Shown: positions 43,886-56,854, numbered from the stretch's first letter. The stretch is 64,000 nucleotides of DNA from Cannabis sativa (GCF_029168945.1 NC_083602.1:66422600-66486599); one strand, 5' to 3'. The notes: generated from the sequence alone by a model not told the origin. A program made the numbers and translations.

Positions 43886-45230
43886 AGAGCGTGAAGAAGC
43901 AAGTGTGACTTCGAGGCGATCCATAACCCATATTCTATCAACTCGAAGAGGACAAAGTGCTCAATGAGCTAATGATCAAAAAAGTATGGCATCCACTAAA
44001 TCCGCAAGCCACTTAAAGACAAAGTCTATGAGTAGGACTTGATTTATGAGTAAGACAAGATTTGCCAGCAATTACTTCCAACCGGATCTGCGAGAGCACT
44101 TGAATCGGAAGAAACCTGACCTTCGCCAACAGCTTAGGCCAAAGCAAGAGGATCAATTCCGATTGCAAATAAACGAGCTGGAGGACAAGTTTAGGAGATA
44201 TCAAGTGGGGGAATTAGGGAAACTATCTGGATACGACTCTGACAAGAAGCTTAAGGTGTATCACCCAGATATTATGAATACCCCTTTTCCTTTGGGATTC
44301 AAAAACTCGCGTGTGTCATCCTATGACAGAATCACAGATCGGTCTTGCATCTGAATAACTTTAACACAATAATGCAAGCAAGTAATGTGACGAACAATTT
44401 ACGTTGTATTTTGTTCCCCCCCCCCCCCCTCGCTTCTTAAAGCAACAAGTAGCTGGTTTAACAAGTCTACTCATCATTCAATAACTTCTTGGGATTAGCT
44501 ATCCAGGGATTTTAAAAAGCAATTTCAGGCTACTAGGGATAGGCGACCGAAAGCAGCCTCGCTAACCAATATAAAGCAGCAGCCTGGCGAGACACTTAAG
44601 GCGTACTTAAGTCATTTTAGCACGGCTCTGGCCAGGGTTAGAAATTTGGATGATAGCACGCAACTTACAGTCCTTCAGGCGGGGATCTTTACTGATCCAT
44701 TGACCGTAGGGAGTGAGTTGTGGGATGACTTACAAGGATGTCCAGTGAGAAGCATCACTGAGTTCACGAAAGGGCTCAGGTGTTCGTTCAGAAAGAAGAA
44801 GCCCAAAAGGAAATGAATCTGTTGAAAACAAGCTTGGGAGGCAAACCCAGCAATATTTCAACAGGAACAGTTTCCACGAGAATTGATAACTCGGGGGCTT
44901 CTGGTTCGAAGAGAAAGGACGAAGTTAAGGAACCGTTGAAGGATAAAAAGAAACAGAAAAAGCATGACAAATATGTGCCAGTGTATACTATTTATACCGA
45001 GCTTAATGAAATTTGGGAGAACATTTACCGCACACATGAGTAGAAGGTGGCCTTCGGCAAGCTCAAGCCTATGAGGAATTCGAGAAGCAAAAGAGATCCT
45101 AAAAAATATTGTAAATTCCATAAGGATATTAGGCATACGACCGATGAATGTCGCCAATTGAAAGATGAGATAAAAAGTCTCATCGCTCGTGGCCATTTTA
45201 AATAGTACATGAAAAGACAGGGCCAAGGTT
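43886..45230 (+). pseudogene. Tat-like gypsy gag, main part
   Basis: This resumes the element interrupted at 31953. Pieces across frames spell a Tat-group gag: HPDIMNTPFPLGFKN near 44264, NNFNTIMQAS near 44354, then DFKKQFQATRDRR, QQPGETLKAYLSHF and RVRNLDD at about 44509-44660, and a Cys/His motif CKFHKDIRHTTDEC at about 45109-45150. Stops and shifts are frequent, and a C14 run lies near 44417, so it is old. Confidence 0.75.
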
Positions 45231-45472
45231 ACCACCAGTCCACTCTGCCCAATAACCCAAACAACTAGGGGTGATAACCTATTCCTGTGGAAGGAGAGAA
45301 CATCCTGGTTATTTCGAGAGGGCCACATATCGCAGGGGAATGCAATAACGCCTAAAAAAGATATGCGAAAGAGATAAAGAACAAGCAATAGGTCTTTGCC
45401 CCAAAAACTTCCAAGAAGGTGAAAACCGAGGAACCTCCCATTGTATTCACGGAGGAAGATGAGAAAAACGTG

Positions 45473-46203
45473 AGGTATCCTCATGTCGATCCATTGGTGA
45501 TAACCATTAAACTCGCCAATAAAAGGATCAAGAGAGTGTTAATAGACAATTAGAGCTCGGTAAATGTCCTTTATAAGGAGACTCTAAAGAAAATATGGCT
45601 CGAAAAAGCCAAATTAAGGCCTTGTATGGTAAACCTTTGTGGATTCACCAGAGACAGCATCGCTAGCCTTGGCATAATCGAGCTCGCATTAACCTTAGGC
45701 GAGGCACCTTTATCTGCTACTGTTATGCAAGACTTCTTAGTTGTCGACCAGCCGTCGACTTACAACATATTGTTGGGTCATCCAGCACTGATTGGACTAG
45801 GGGTAGTCAGTTTGATTAAGCAACTATCCTTAAAATTCCAAATACCAGATGGCATGGGAGTGGTGCGTGGCGACCAGATGCTGGCTTGCGATTGCTATCG
45901 CATAGAGCTACAACATAGAAAAGCCGATCATCAGTTGATGGTGATCATGGCAGAAGAAACTGAGTAGAAAGATGAAGATCTTGACCCCCGAATTCAAGAT
46001 GAGAGAAACCTATTGAAGCTAATTGAGGAATTTGAAGAGGTCATTCTCGATCCAGGAAATCCTGCAAAGTGTGTATACATTGGGAAGAATTTGGACGAGC
46101 AGCTCAAATAGTAGCTAATAAGCTTATTGAAGGCGAACCAGGAGGCGAACCAGGATCAGTTTTCCTGGAGCCATGGAGATATGATAGCGATCGACCCTAA
46201 TAT
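45473..46203 (+). pseudogene. Tat-like protease and start of reverse transcriptase
   Basis: The retropepsin region begins near 45490 ([15 protein letters not shown]). The active-site loop reads V-L-I-D-N-stop-S-S, with TAG at 45551-45553 where Gly is expected. The long open part at 45626-45967 ([29 protein letters not shown]) is typical of Tat proteases. The reverse transcriptase entry follows (ILDPGNPAKCVYIGK, then DQFSWSHGDMIAIDP) and is cut at 46203 by the Tekay-3 insertion. The rest of pol was not found in the window. Confidence 0.8.
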
Positions 46204-48564
46204 TCTAACACCCTAAATAATTAGGCACGCTACCCAAGATACTTACGAAACCCTAATCCCTTAAACAGGATTACTAATAAAATTAGCACAGAATTTAAAC
46301 GTTAATAACAATAGGAATGAAAATAAACTTGTAATACTTTAAACTTTATAAACTAAAAGTTACAGAAGTTGGGATCCCAAAAACATTTACAAAATATTAT
46401 TACAAGTCTTTTTCTTTTAGCCGGCCTAAGCGGCAAAACAAAGTCTCAAAAATACAACACTGGTAGACCCCAACCCGCTTTGTCTGATATGGCCCGGACA
46501 TGTACATTCTTCATCCTGGTCCTGCACTTATGGCTGATCAGCGATCGACTTACCCTTTCCTGCACAGTAGAGCACCTGTGAGCCAAGCCTAGCAAGATAG
46601 TATAATACATATCAATAATATGCTCATCATGCAATATAAACAATAATGCCATTCAAATCTGCCTGTGTGAGACAGACCTACATGTTGCCCTCACATGCCT
46701 ATTTATGTCTACGTGGTGTAGACCTACGTGTTGCTCTCACACATCTATATACAATAATGTCTTAGAATGGTTCATCTCGGTTATGATTACCGAGTCCAAC
46801 TTGATTATGCCTTGAATGCATAACCCTTAAATCTTAATATAATCATACACTTAACATGGCATAACATTTACTCATTTATATCACTAGGGTAATAACCCTA
46901 GGCCATTAATCGCTCATATTAGGGTAATAACCCTAATCCCGGTTACAATTACTCACATATATCAATTTCAACATAAGCTCCACCGCGCATACTCTACGTG
47001 CTAACTACTGTCTTACCTGTTGTCCCGCAGTAGCAGAGATTTCGATTCCCCGGGTGCTCCTGACCAGGTGCCGGTAATCCTATTCACACAATTTGAGATT
47101 TTCACAACTAGGGTTAACCCCTGATTCCATACACATATAATATATTCATGGCATTAAAAATTCAGATAATCATACAGAGCTCAGAACGAGTTTTTCAACG
47201 ATATAAAGAACTCCCGAATCGGAGTTCGGAATAAAAAGTTATGAAATTTCAAAGTTGGAACTACAAACTGCCCAAAAATTCTAGGGCGGGCCACAGCATG
47301 CCCAAGCCAAGCCGTGGCACTTGGGACCAACTCCCAGGTTCCATTCAAGGGGGCGGGCCACAGCATGCTCAAACCATGCCGCGACACCTGGGTTCCAAAC
47401 CCAGAAACCAACCATCAAAACTCGAAAATTTAGCAACCAATCTCAACCAAATCATCCCAAATCTCATCCAAACTCTCAAAACAATAAACAAGGTTGCTAG
47501 CAATCAATAGGAAATTAAAATTCATATTTAAAACACCAATTTTCAATAATAACCTCATAATTTCAGATTGCCTAAAATACACATAATCATGCTTCAATTA
47601 TCAAGAATTCAAGCTCAAAACTTGAGCTTCAAACCCAACTTGATTCTAATATTTTTTTTTCCAGCAGCTCACTACCAAATTAAACATGAATTTAAACCTA
47701 GAAAATCCCTTGAAATCTTAGCCACAACTCAACAATTAAAAACCTACAACAAATTCATGTTATTCACACCCAATTCACCAAGACCAACATCAAACTCAAC
47801 AACATGCATAAACAAGAACACCGCACCCTTTTCATGCTCAACTTACAACTAAATCAGTAATAAGTAAAGATTAAACCAAGGAAAGTTACCTCGAATCTCA
47901 ATTCAAGAGCAAGTTCAAGATTCAACAACAACAAAGCTTCAAAGCAAACAAAGATTTAAGCTTTTCTCTCAAAATCAAGATTTCTTAATGAAAGGGTTAG
48001 AGAGAGAGAGAGGGGTCGGGTGCGAGGGATACGAAAGCCATAAATTCTAATTCCATTTTCCTTAAAATTCCATTTTAATCAAAGTATATCAAATAAGGTC
48101 AAAAGACCAAAAAGCCCCTAGGGCCAATCTCACATATTCATACATACAAGGGCATAATTGTCATCACACTCATTTATTTGCAAATAAAATTTCAGATTTC
48201 TTACTATCAAGCAAAATGCCAATTAATTCAATTCAAATTGCATTTCGGGCCCGAACCCGGTTCGGCCTGAAATACCCGGTTGTGACTATACCGCGCCAAC
48301 CTGTCAGAACACACCTGAAAAGACAACACAGGCATACTATATAATAATATAGTTCCATTAAGCATGTAATTAAATTAATTTAATCAATTTACCCATCTCA
48401 GGTCATAATTACTAAAATGCCCTTGACTCACCAACGAGGTCTTAACGTAAAATTAATCAAATAAATTCTCATATATTGAACTATACAATGATATAATTCC
48501 TCAATTATTTATAATTATCTAACTGGGATTTTGCTAATCCATTTCTTAATTCTAGGGTATTACA
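46204..48564 (-). repeat. 3' LTR of Tekay-3
   Basis: On the minus strand it runs from TGTAATACCC (48564) to GGGTGTTAGA (46204). The usual ..TACA end is altered to TAGA. It contains two copies of a block around GGCGGGCCACAGCATGC at about 47284 and 47352, and TGTGAGAC/CTACGTG-type repeats near 46660-46750. No coding sequence is recognisable. Confidence 0.78.
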
Positions 48565-48579
48565 ATTACCCCCTCCTTA

Positions 48580-49820
48580 TAGAAATTTCGTCTCGAAATT
48601 TACCTGAACAACTCTGTATATTTCTGCTACATATCCATCTCGAGTTCCCAGGTTGCCTCTTCCACTTTACTGTTCCTCCACAATACTTTCACCAGTGCCA
48701 CTGTATTGTTTCTCAAGACTTTCTCTCTTCTATCGAGTATTTGCACCGCTTGTTCCTCATATGACAAGTCTGGCTGAAGTTTCAGTGCTTCGTAACTCAA
48801 AATATGGGACGAGTCTGAGACATACTTCCGAAGCATTGAAACGTGGAACACATCATGTACAACTGCCAGCTATGGGGGCATAGCCAACCTGTACGCTACT
48901 TGCCCTATCCTCTCAAGGATTTCAAACGGTCCAATGAACCTTGGGCTAAGCTTTCCTTTCTTACCAAAGCGTTTAATGCCTTTTATCGGAGATATTCAGA
49001 GATATACCATGTCCCCAACCTGGAAATCAATATCCCGACGCTTTGGGTCAGCATAACTCTTCTGTCTACTCTGAGCCGCGAGCATTCGCGCCTGAACAGC
49101 CTCGAGACCCAAGAACTTTCTTTCACCTACTTCATCCCAGTGAATAGGTGATCTGCACTTTCTTCCATATAAAAGCTCGTAAGGGGCCATCCTGATTGTT
49201 TCCTGATAGTTGTTGTTATAAGAGAACTCGATCAGGGGAAGGTACTTTACCCATGATCCCTCAAAGTCAAGCACACATGCCCGTAGCATGTCTTCTAATA
49301 TCTGTATTGTCCTCTCGGATTGCCCATCCGTCTGAGGATGAAATGTTGTGCTTAACTTTAACTGAGTACCCATAGCTTGATGTAGACTCTCCTAGAATCT
49401 CGATGTAAACTTCGGATCTCTATCAGAAATAATAGACTTCGGGACACCATGAAGACGAGCAATTTCTCTGACATATAAGGTAAGAAGTACACTGACTTTG
49501 TAAACCTGTCCACTATGACCCACACAGAGTCAAATTGTCTCGTGGTTGTAGGAAAACCTACCACGAAGTCCTTAGCAATATCTTCCCATTTCCACTCTGG
49601 TATGTTCAGTGGCTGTAGCAACCCTGCATGTCGCTGATGCTCAGCCTTTACTTGCTGACAGGTAAGACACTTTGCAATATACTCAGCAATGTAATTCATC
49701 ATGCCTGGCCACCATAACATGGCTTTTAGGTCTTGATACATCTTCGTTGACCTTGGATGAACTGAGTAAGGAGTCGTATGAGACTCATTCATGATCTCTC
49801 TTTTGATACCCTCATCCATA
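48580..49820 (-). pseudogene. Tekay-3 integrase and chromodomain, degraded
   Basis: Three consecutive minus-strand pieces cover it. 49358-49820 holds the HHCC region and the first part of the core ([36 protein letters not shown]). 48996-49373 holds [12 protein letters not shown] and LPLIEFSYNNNY. 48627-48851 holds FHVSMLRKY and the chromodomain ([16 protein letters not shown]). Frameshifts separate the pieces, and a TAG follows EMDM, so the chromodomain end is also broken. Confidence 0.85.
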
Positions 49821-50928
49821 GGCCAAGTGGTGGTCAAGTGGTGGCGCGTGTTGTTGTGCATGCTGGTGGCATGTTGATGCTTAGATTGTATGGCAGTGGA
49901 ATTTTTGTAAATATCTTCAATATTGTTCAGATTGGGAAGGGACTTGGTAATGGTGCAATCGGATTTGAGAGACTCTGTGATTTGGTATATGGTTTGGCCA
50001 TATTTCTACAGAGCCATAATCATGTATGTTCTTGGTAGAAGGCTAAAACCTAAGAATGCTCTTTAAGGGGGAGTACCTAGTGTCAGCTCTCCACTACCCC
50101 TTGGTACCTTAGTGCTAAGTGAGCTACTACTAGTCAGTGGGACTAGTAGGGCAGGAATATGAGGACCACTAGGTGACTCATACATCTCCAGGAGTTAGAA
50201 TACTCGTGGACACTATTGGGCCGACCTAATAGTGCATCTAACAATGCCGCTAGAGTTTAATGGGTACGCTTCCATTGGCTTGTTGGTATGCCGCTTGCAC
50301 GAGACGTGGCATAAACCTCTAAGAGATGCGTGGTGTGCCTTTGCCACAAGTCGCAACATGAGATGACACGGGTAGTCATTCGTGGGCTAGTTTTCATTCA
50401 CGTATGGGATGGATGTACCATGCTGGAAAAAGATAGAGGTCTAATACATGCAACTAGTTCGGTGGCATGTCTCGAGGGCCTACTAACATGTGTGAAGGCA
50501 TGGTGCCTTAAGAATTGGTCCATGGACGTATGGGAGTCCTTGGGCAACAAGGGAGACTATTCGAACAATATTGAATGGGGCATGATAGAAGCATTGGCAG
50601 GTTAGCTTGGTGTTGACATCTTGCCACACATGTTACCTTGGTCACGAGTGACGAGGTGAGCGTCAGTGTTGGGATTTATCTTATCATAATGAGAACCTAT
50701 GGACATTATGAGTATCTTGGCTTGAGAGCCTCGATGCATGGATGCACTCATGGATGCTTGTGAGCATGACTCGACGAGAGTTGTTTGAGAGACTGAAATG
50801 TGCACGAGGCACACGGTTGCGCGAAAAATAAGCCCACTGTTACTCGAACGGTTGGAAGGGTGACTTGGATTAGAGAAGTCAAGGTCCTGCAAGGGTGTTC
50901 TACTGCCTGAAAAGGTGAGCCCATGGCA
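49821..50928 (+). repeat. Left LTR of the unassigned element (5'-truncated)
   Basis: It aligns with 53547-54672 from GGCCAAGTGGTGGTC onward. It ends CCCATGGCA. It lacks a stretch of about 30 bp (around TATTTGCTATTTATTTGG) present in the right copy. Open frames within it, such as 50330-50605, have counterparts in the right copy but show no protein family features. Confidence 0.75.
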
Positions 50929-53494
50929 GTTTGTATCAGGGCCAAGTTCATCTAAGTGGGAGGTGAACCTGGTTGTCCTATCCTAGAGGGGATGTAGGCG
51001 TGTGGAAGATGCTAGAAAGGCAACTACCACGTGCAATTGTGGAGAGGTGCAACAAAATGTTTGAAACTTGTTGGCATAGTACAAGGTTTATTGGGCAATC
51101 CATATTGTATGCTTGGTACACTAGGTCGAGTTTTCTTGAGTGACATCATAAGCCATAGGGCACTTTTGTTAAAAAGGAAGCTTGTTGGCAGCGGTGTTAA
51201 AGTATTTTAGGGGCTCTCAGATTCTTGTTAGTCGCAACAGTGGTCGAGAGTTGTTGACTGAGATGGTTCAAATTGGGATAGACATGGGATGCTTCAGTTG
51301 CTACGTGTGCGTGTCAAGAGGGATGCATATGGAGACCAAGGGGGGGGGGGCAGATGCCGCAATCATCAAACGATGATTGTACTTGGAGATGTTTGCATGT
51401 GAGCATTATTTGATCCTTATGCGAGTGCCGAGACAGTTAAGTGGGATGTGTTGGCTTGTAAAAGCGCCAGTGGTCATAAGTCACACAAAGGCATCGATAG
51501 AGATGCACCGTTGTGGAATGAATGCATCAAAGAAGCCAACATGGCTAAGAGGGCCGAGTACACGCATTGAGATGGTGCTAGAGTTTGAGTGAAGGCCAAG
51601 GGTTGTGCCAGCAAGACTCAGTAGTCATGTGAGTATGCAAAGGTCAAGAGGGGTGCTAGAGTTTGCATGATGGCCAGAGGGTTTGATCATTGGAACTTAG
51701 TACATCGTGGGAACTGGAAGGGCAGGATTCTAGTGTGAATTAGTTGGATGATTGAGTGGATAATGCACGTATATGGAAATCAAGAGGGGTGCTATTTGAG
51801 ATTGTTGATTTGAGAGTCACATCATGCAGGATTCACTTTTAGATGGCATGGTATGCATGAAGAGTTAGGCGATAAGGCATTCGCGTGTGGGCATGTTGTC
51901 GAGGACACTAACAAATGAAGTGGGAAAGAGATCCTCACGGTTCACTCATCAGGCTAGGGATTCATTACAAGCATCGAGATGTGTATCATGGAGATGGATT
52001 TTGTTCAGGATGTAAAGTCAAGAAGACTTAAGACACAGGCAGTGCTGGTTATTTAGGGTGAAATTTGCAGGACTCAGGTAGTAAGATAACATCATGGAAA
52101 TGTTGGCCTAAGGTGAAAGTCAGGAGGACTAAGGTACTAAGGCAACATTGAAATGTCAAGGGGTGAAGAGTCAGCATGACTGAGGCATTAGTTCAACATC
52201 TTCATCAAAGTAACATTTGGAATGGAGGGACCGTATGCGAGTATGTGGTTAGCTTGCGAGTTATACCTTGAGGGGTATTCCTATAAGAGATTAGTTTTTC
52301 CCAAGTTGAAGTGGGGGAGCTTACTAATTCTTATGTTTGAAGAATCAGGGTACTTGTTCAGTTTTGGTATGTGAATCTTGAGGGAAACAATACAACATAT
52401 GGGTTGTTCAGTGCAAGGACTTGCATGATTGCTGCAAGCTGGAGATCGACAATATGTAGGGGCGTAGGCTGAGATCAAGATTGAGCTAGTTTGCGACATG
52501 TTATGGGCGTGCTTTATGTTTATGGGGACACTAGTGTTGTATGGCACACTTTAAGCCAAATGGTTCAAAGAGCATATGCCGATGGGAGATAGCGGATTGG
52601 GATCACTTCAAGTCTTAAGAGTAAGTCTTTGTGTTATCAAGTGTGTTAAAAGTTAGTGAGTCATCAGAGGATGCAGGGTTGATTTTGGGAGATGGACTTG
52701 TGACACAGTGTTAGTGAGCCAACACAAGCAGGAGCCAGAGGGCAAATTCGTGGTTTTGGGTGATTGATAGATCATTGGCAAAGTGAAAGAAGCTCAGAGG
52801 AGCATGTATGTAATGGGTCATGGGACCTTTTGCATGAAGTCATGGGTGTGCGGTAGGGCTAGAGGGTCAATGTTGAGAACTTCATGAAGAGATTTGATGC
52901 AAGAGTGCACTTGGTGGTGCATTGGGTGCAGTTGTCTTGCGAGCCTCGTTCAGAGTGTCTTGCTCAATTGCCATTAGGAGGATGGTGCGCCACGGAGTTG
53001 GCGTGTGAAGTTTCTTGAGGGACTTGTCTTTAGTGGAAGCGTGTTCTGTAGGTGCCGTTGGGTACGGTTGGTTTGCGAACCGCAGCTTGAGGGGTGCGCC
53101 ATACATAGTCCTTGTAAAAAGAGTATGCATTGGGCGATTGGCAAGTGAGCTACTATCAAAGGATGTGTTAGCTTCAGGGTCACTGTTGTAAGGGATACTT
53201 GTTAATTGGAGGGACATTGTGGTAGACTCAGAGGAGTTCATGTTAGGGGAAGTATTCTTGTGTTGAGGCACTATTCCATGGGTGACTATGAATAACAACA
53301 GTGGCATAGGTTCTTTGATCAAGTCCAAGTGTGGGCAAGGGAGATCGTCACTAAGAGGGTGGTTCTACGAAGGTAAAGAGACAAGTGCAGACTTAGGATT
53401 TGGGTGAAGCTTGGAGTAAGCTTAGGAGTCGAGATTAGGAAGATTTTCCTGTGGTCTGTCAATGAGGTCATTGACATGTTGAAGTGGGGGAGAT
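50929..53494 (+). other. Interior of the unassigned LTR element
   Basis: It starts with TTGTATCAGGGCC at 50931-50943, which matches the Met-tRNA primer site at 11 of 13 positions, and ends with the purine tract at 53481-53493. In between lie only short frames on both strands, none with recognisable motifs. Imperfect repeats around GACTnAGG..ACATC occur at about 52020-52200. A G10 run is near 51340. Confidence 0.6.
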
Positions 53495-54672
53495 TGTAAC
53501 ATGCATGACAAGATGGCACGTTACAAGCTAGGTGATCCCACAAGTTGGCCAAGTGGTGGTCCAGTGGTGGTGCATGTTGTTGTGTATGCTGATGCTTAGT
53601 TTGTATGGCAGTGGCATTTTTGTAAATATCTTCAATATTGTCCAGATTGGGATGGGACTAGGTATTTGCTATTTATTTGGTTCTACGAATACAATGGTGC
53701 AATCAGATTTGAGAGAGTCTGTGATTTGGTATATGGTTTGGCCATATGTCTACAGAGCCATAATCATGTATGTTCCTAGTAGAAGGCTAAAAGCTTATAA
53801 TGCTCTTTAAGGGGGAGTGCTTCGTGTACCCTCTCCACCACCCCCTGGCACCTTGGTGCTAGGTGAGCTACTACTAATCAGTGGACCTAGTAGGGCGGGC
53901 ATATGAGGACCACGAGGAGACTCATATGTCTTCATGAATTGCAATACTCGTGGACATTATTAGGCCGACCTAATAGTGCGTCTAAGAATGTTGCCAGAGG
54001 TTAACGAGTATCTTATCATTGGCTTGCCAGTATGTCGCTTGCACGATTTGTGGCCTTAACCTCCAAGACATATCGTGGTGCGCCTTGGCCACGAGTTTCA
54101 ACACGAGATGACACAGGTAGTCATTCGTGGGCTAGTTTGCATGCACGTATGGGACGGATGCACCATGCTGGAAAGAGATAAAGGTCTAATACATGTAACT
54201 AGTTTGGTGGTATGTCTCGAGGGCCTGCCAACATGCGTGGAGGCTTGGTGCCTTAAGGATTGGTCCATGGACGTATAGGAGTCCTTGGGCGACGAGGGAG
54301 ACTATTCGGACAGTATGGAATGGGGCATGATAGAAGAATTGTCACGTCAGCTTGGTGTTGGCATCTTGCCACACATGGTACCTTGGTCACAAGTGAGGAG
54401 GTGAGCAGCGGTGTTGGGATTTGTCTTACCATAGTGAGATCCTATGGACAATGCAAGTACCTTAGCTAGAGAGCCTCGATGCATGGATGCACTCATGGAT
54501 GCTTGCAAGCATGACTTGGCGGGAGTTGTTCGAGAGACGGAAGTGTGCACGAGGCACACAGTCACGCGAAAAATGAGTCCATTGTTACTCGGACAGTTGG
54601 AAGGCTTACTTGGCTCAAAAAGTTAAGGTGCCGCTTGGGTGTTCTGCTGCCTAAAAAGTTGTGCCCGTGACA
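53495..54672 (+). repeat. Right LTR of the unassigned element
   Basis: This LTR is 1178 bp, from TGTAACATGCATGACAAG to CCCGTGACA, directly after a polypurine tract. It is complete at its 5' end. Copia integrase sequence begins directly after it. Confidence 0.75.
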
Positions 54673-55121
54673 CTAAGAAATTCAACTTTGTCAACGTCCT
54701 TCTAGGGATATGCTATTCAGATGGCAAACGATATTTTAAATATCACTCAATCCAATTAGTTCGTAAGACACGTGTAGAACTTTATAATGGTCGTATACCT
54801 AGTTTATGCTATTATAGAATTTGGGGGTGCCTTGCTCATGTCTTAAGGAAGAAAAAAGGCAAACTGGAAGCGCAAATTGAGGTTTGCATGTTTTCTGGGA
54901 ATTTTAAGGAGCCTAGGGGTGGACTATTTTATAGTCACAAGGATAATAAAGTGTTTGTTTCTACAAATGAAACATTCCTTGAAGATGACTATATTAAAAA
55001 CTTCAAGCCGCAAAGAAAAGTAGTATTAGAGGAAATGATTTTAGATATTGCTCCAACTAATATTCCATCATCTTCTACTCAAATAGAGGATGATCCGTCT
55101 CCCTCGGTTGAACCAATGTAA
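54673..55121 (+). pseudogene. Copia integrase C-terminal region
   Basis: The open frame begins inside the preceding LTR, but recognisable copia sequence starts near 54715 (SDGKRYFKYHS). It includes RVELYNGRIPSLCYYRIWGC and the GGLFYSHKDNKVFVSTNETF segment that closes copia integrase domains, then an acidic/Ser/Pro linker (PSSSTQIEDDPSPS). The catalytic core lies upstream and is absent. Confidence 0.85.
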
Positions 55122-55324
55122 TTTGATACAACCAAGAAACTATTATTAATGTTCCTGTTCAAAAGAGCACGGCTCCTCGTCGTAGTGGGAGGGTTTCCAC
55201 AAAACTAGCTCGTTATGGCTTAGATTGTGAAATCAATATGGTGATTGGTGACGGTATTGATGACGATCCATTTAGCTATAAACAGGAAATGTAAAGTCAG
55301 AAACGGAAACAATGGTCAGCCATC

Positions 55325-56823
55325 ATGGATTCAGAAATGGATTCCATGAAAAGAAAGAAAGTTTGGGAATATGTAAATGAACCCGATGATCATCATCCAA
55401 TTAGATGTAAATGGGTCTTCAAGAAGAAAAGAGGTGCGGGTGGAGATGTCAAAACTTTTAAAGCTAGACTTGTCACAAAGAGTTATAACCAAATAGAAGG
55501 TGTGGCCTGTGAGGATACTTTTAGTCCGGCCGCCATGCTCAAATCCATCAGAATACTTCTCTCCATAGCTGCTACTTTCGATTATAAAATTTGGCAAATG
55601 GATGTCAATACAACTTTCCTTAATGGAATTCTTGACGAGATAATCGATATGGAGCAACTAGAAGGTTACAAACTTCCAATACAAGAAGATAAAGTTTACA
55701 AGCTAAATAGGTCCATTTGTGGACTTAAGCAGGCTTCTCCCTCTTGGAACAAAAGGTTTGATGAAATAATCAAAACCTACAACTTTCACCAAAATGAAGA
55801 TGAACCTTGTGTTTACTAACTCAAGGATAATCAAGTGGTAGTATTCCTGGTACTTTGTGTTGATGATATTTTGATCATTGGTAAACATATTAAGAAACTG
55901 ACTAACATTAAGGAATGGCTTAACACTCAATTTGAAATGAAAGATTTGGGTAAAGCTAGTTATGTTCTTGGTATTCAAATCATTAGATAGCGAAAGAACA
56001 GATCAGTTGCTCTCTCACAAGCAGTTTACATTGATAAGGTGATAGATAAATTCTTCATGAACTACACCAAAGGGGCAGTCATGCATTCTAGACCTGGTGT
56101 CTGTCTATCTAAGGAATAGTGCCCCACTGATCGCCAAGAGATAGAAGATATGAGAAGGGTTCCTTATGCTTCAACAGTTGGAAGTGTAATGGATGAGATG
56201 CTATGCACTAGATCAGACATTCGCTATGCAGTAGGAATTGTGAGCAAGTATCAGACAAACCCAAGAGAGGAGCCTTGACTACAGTTTAGTATATTCTAAA
56301 ATATTTAAAGAGTACAAGGCATTATGTGTTAGTCTACAAGGGTGGTACTTTAAATCTTGTAGGCTATATCGACTCAGATTTCTAGGCTTGTCTTGATGAC
56401 TGAAGTCTACATCTGGGATGATATTTACTCTTGGGGGTGGAGCAGCTGTTTGAAGAAGTGTCAAGAAATCCATAATATCTAACTCTACCATGGAGATCGA
56501 ATACATAGCTGTCGTTGAGGCTGCTAAGGAACTTGTTTGGCTAAGAAAGTTCTTAACAGAACTTGGTGTTGTTCATAGAATAGAAAAACCACTAGTTTTA
56601 CTTAACATTGGTGCTATAGCCAACACGTAAAGAGCCTCGAAGGCATAAGAGGAGTAAACATATTGAAAGGAAATACCACATCATTATAGAATATGTGGTA
56701 AGAGGGGACGTACTAGTGGAAAAGGTTGATACTGAAGACAACCTAACTGTTCCATTCACCAAGATTTTGACAGTGACTGCATTTGAAAAGTACAAAGACA
56801 CTCTAGGATTAATTAAAATGTAC
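55325..56823 (+). pseudogene. Copia reverse transcriptase and RNase H
   Basis: The first part (55325-55819) is open and carries KWVFKKKRG, KARLVTK, the catalytic QMDVNTTFLNG and GLKQASPSWNKRF. After a TAA at 55817-55819 the same frame continues with CVDDILIIG, the reverse transcriptase catalytic Asp pair, and FEMKDLGKASYVLGIQI. Later stops at about 55987, 56117 and 56276 and frame changes mark the RNase H part. The C-terminal tail is clear near 56637-56824 (KHIERKYHIIIEYV, EDNLTVPFTK), ending in TGA just before the polypurine tract AAGTGGGAG at 56844-56852. Confidence 0.88.
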
Positions 56824-56854
56824 TGACTGTTTTATGTTAGTGCAAGTGGGAGTT

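Larger units (their letters stand above)
46204..49820 (-). mobile_element. Tekay-3: truncated Ty3/gypsy chromovirus, antisense
   Basis: It has a 3' LTR (46204-48564), a polypurine tract and the integrase/chromodomain end of pol, all on the minus strand. It is related to Tekay-1/2 at the protein level but has a different LTR sequence. The 5' part is missing: the internal region stops at about 49820, where another element begins without a duplication. It interrupts the Tat element at codon D-P-N of its reverse transcriptase entry. Confidence 0.82.
49821..54672 (+). mobile_element. LTR retroelement with no recognised protein
   Basis: Two related long repeats (49821-50928 and 53495-54672) flank a 2.57-kb interior. 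A primer-like site follows the first and a polypurine tract GAAGTGGGGGAGA precedes the second, so the layout is that of an LTR retrotransposon on the plus strand. I recognise no gag or pol motif in any frame, which suggests a non-autonomous (LARD-like) or very decayed element. The first LTR lacks about 52 bp at its start compared with the second, and no target duplication is visible, so the left end is truncated or rearranged. Confidence 0.72.

Noticed and set aside
44417..44431. C14 run in the Tat gag, and the G10 run near 51340
   Set aside because: Simple homopolymers. They may cause sequencing error but are not features in themselves.
46204..48564. Considered as a host gene promoter or lncRNA
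   Set aside because: Both ends, the adjacent polypurine tract and integrase tail identify it as the 3' LTR of a gypsy element.
50330..50605. 91-codon frame in the unassigned LTR, with a shorter counterpart at 54075-54278
   Set aside because: The two copies diverge by stops and substitutions as non-coding LTRs do, and no domain is recognisable.
52882..53552. Minus-strand frames of up to 148 codons near the right end of the unassigned element
   Set aside because: Antisense to the element, low-complexity composition and no recognisable motif.
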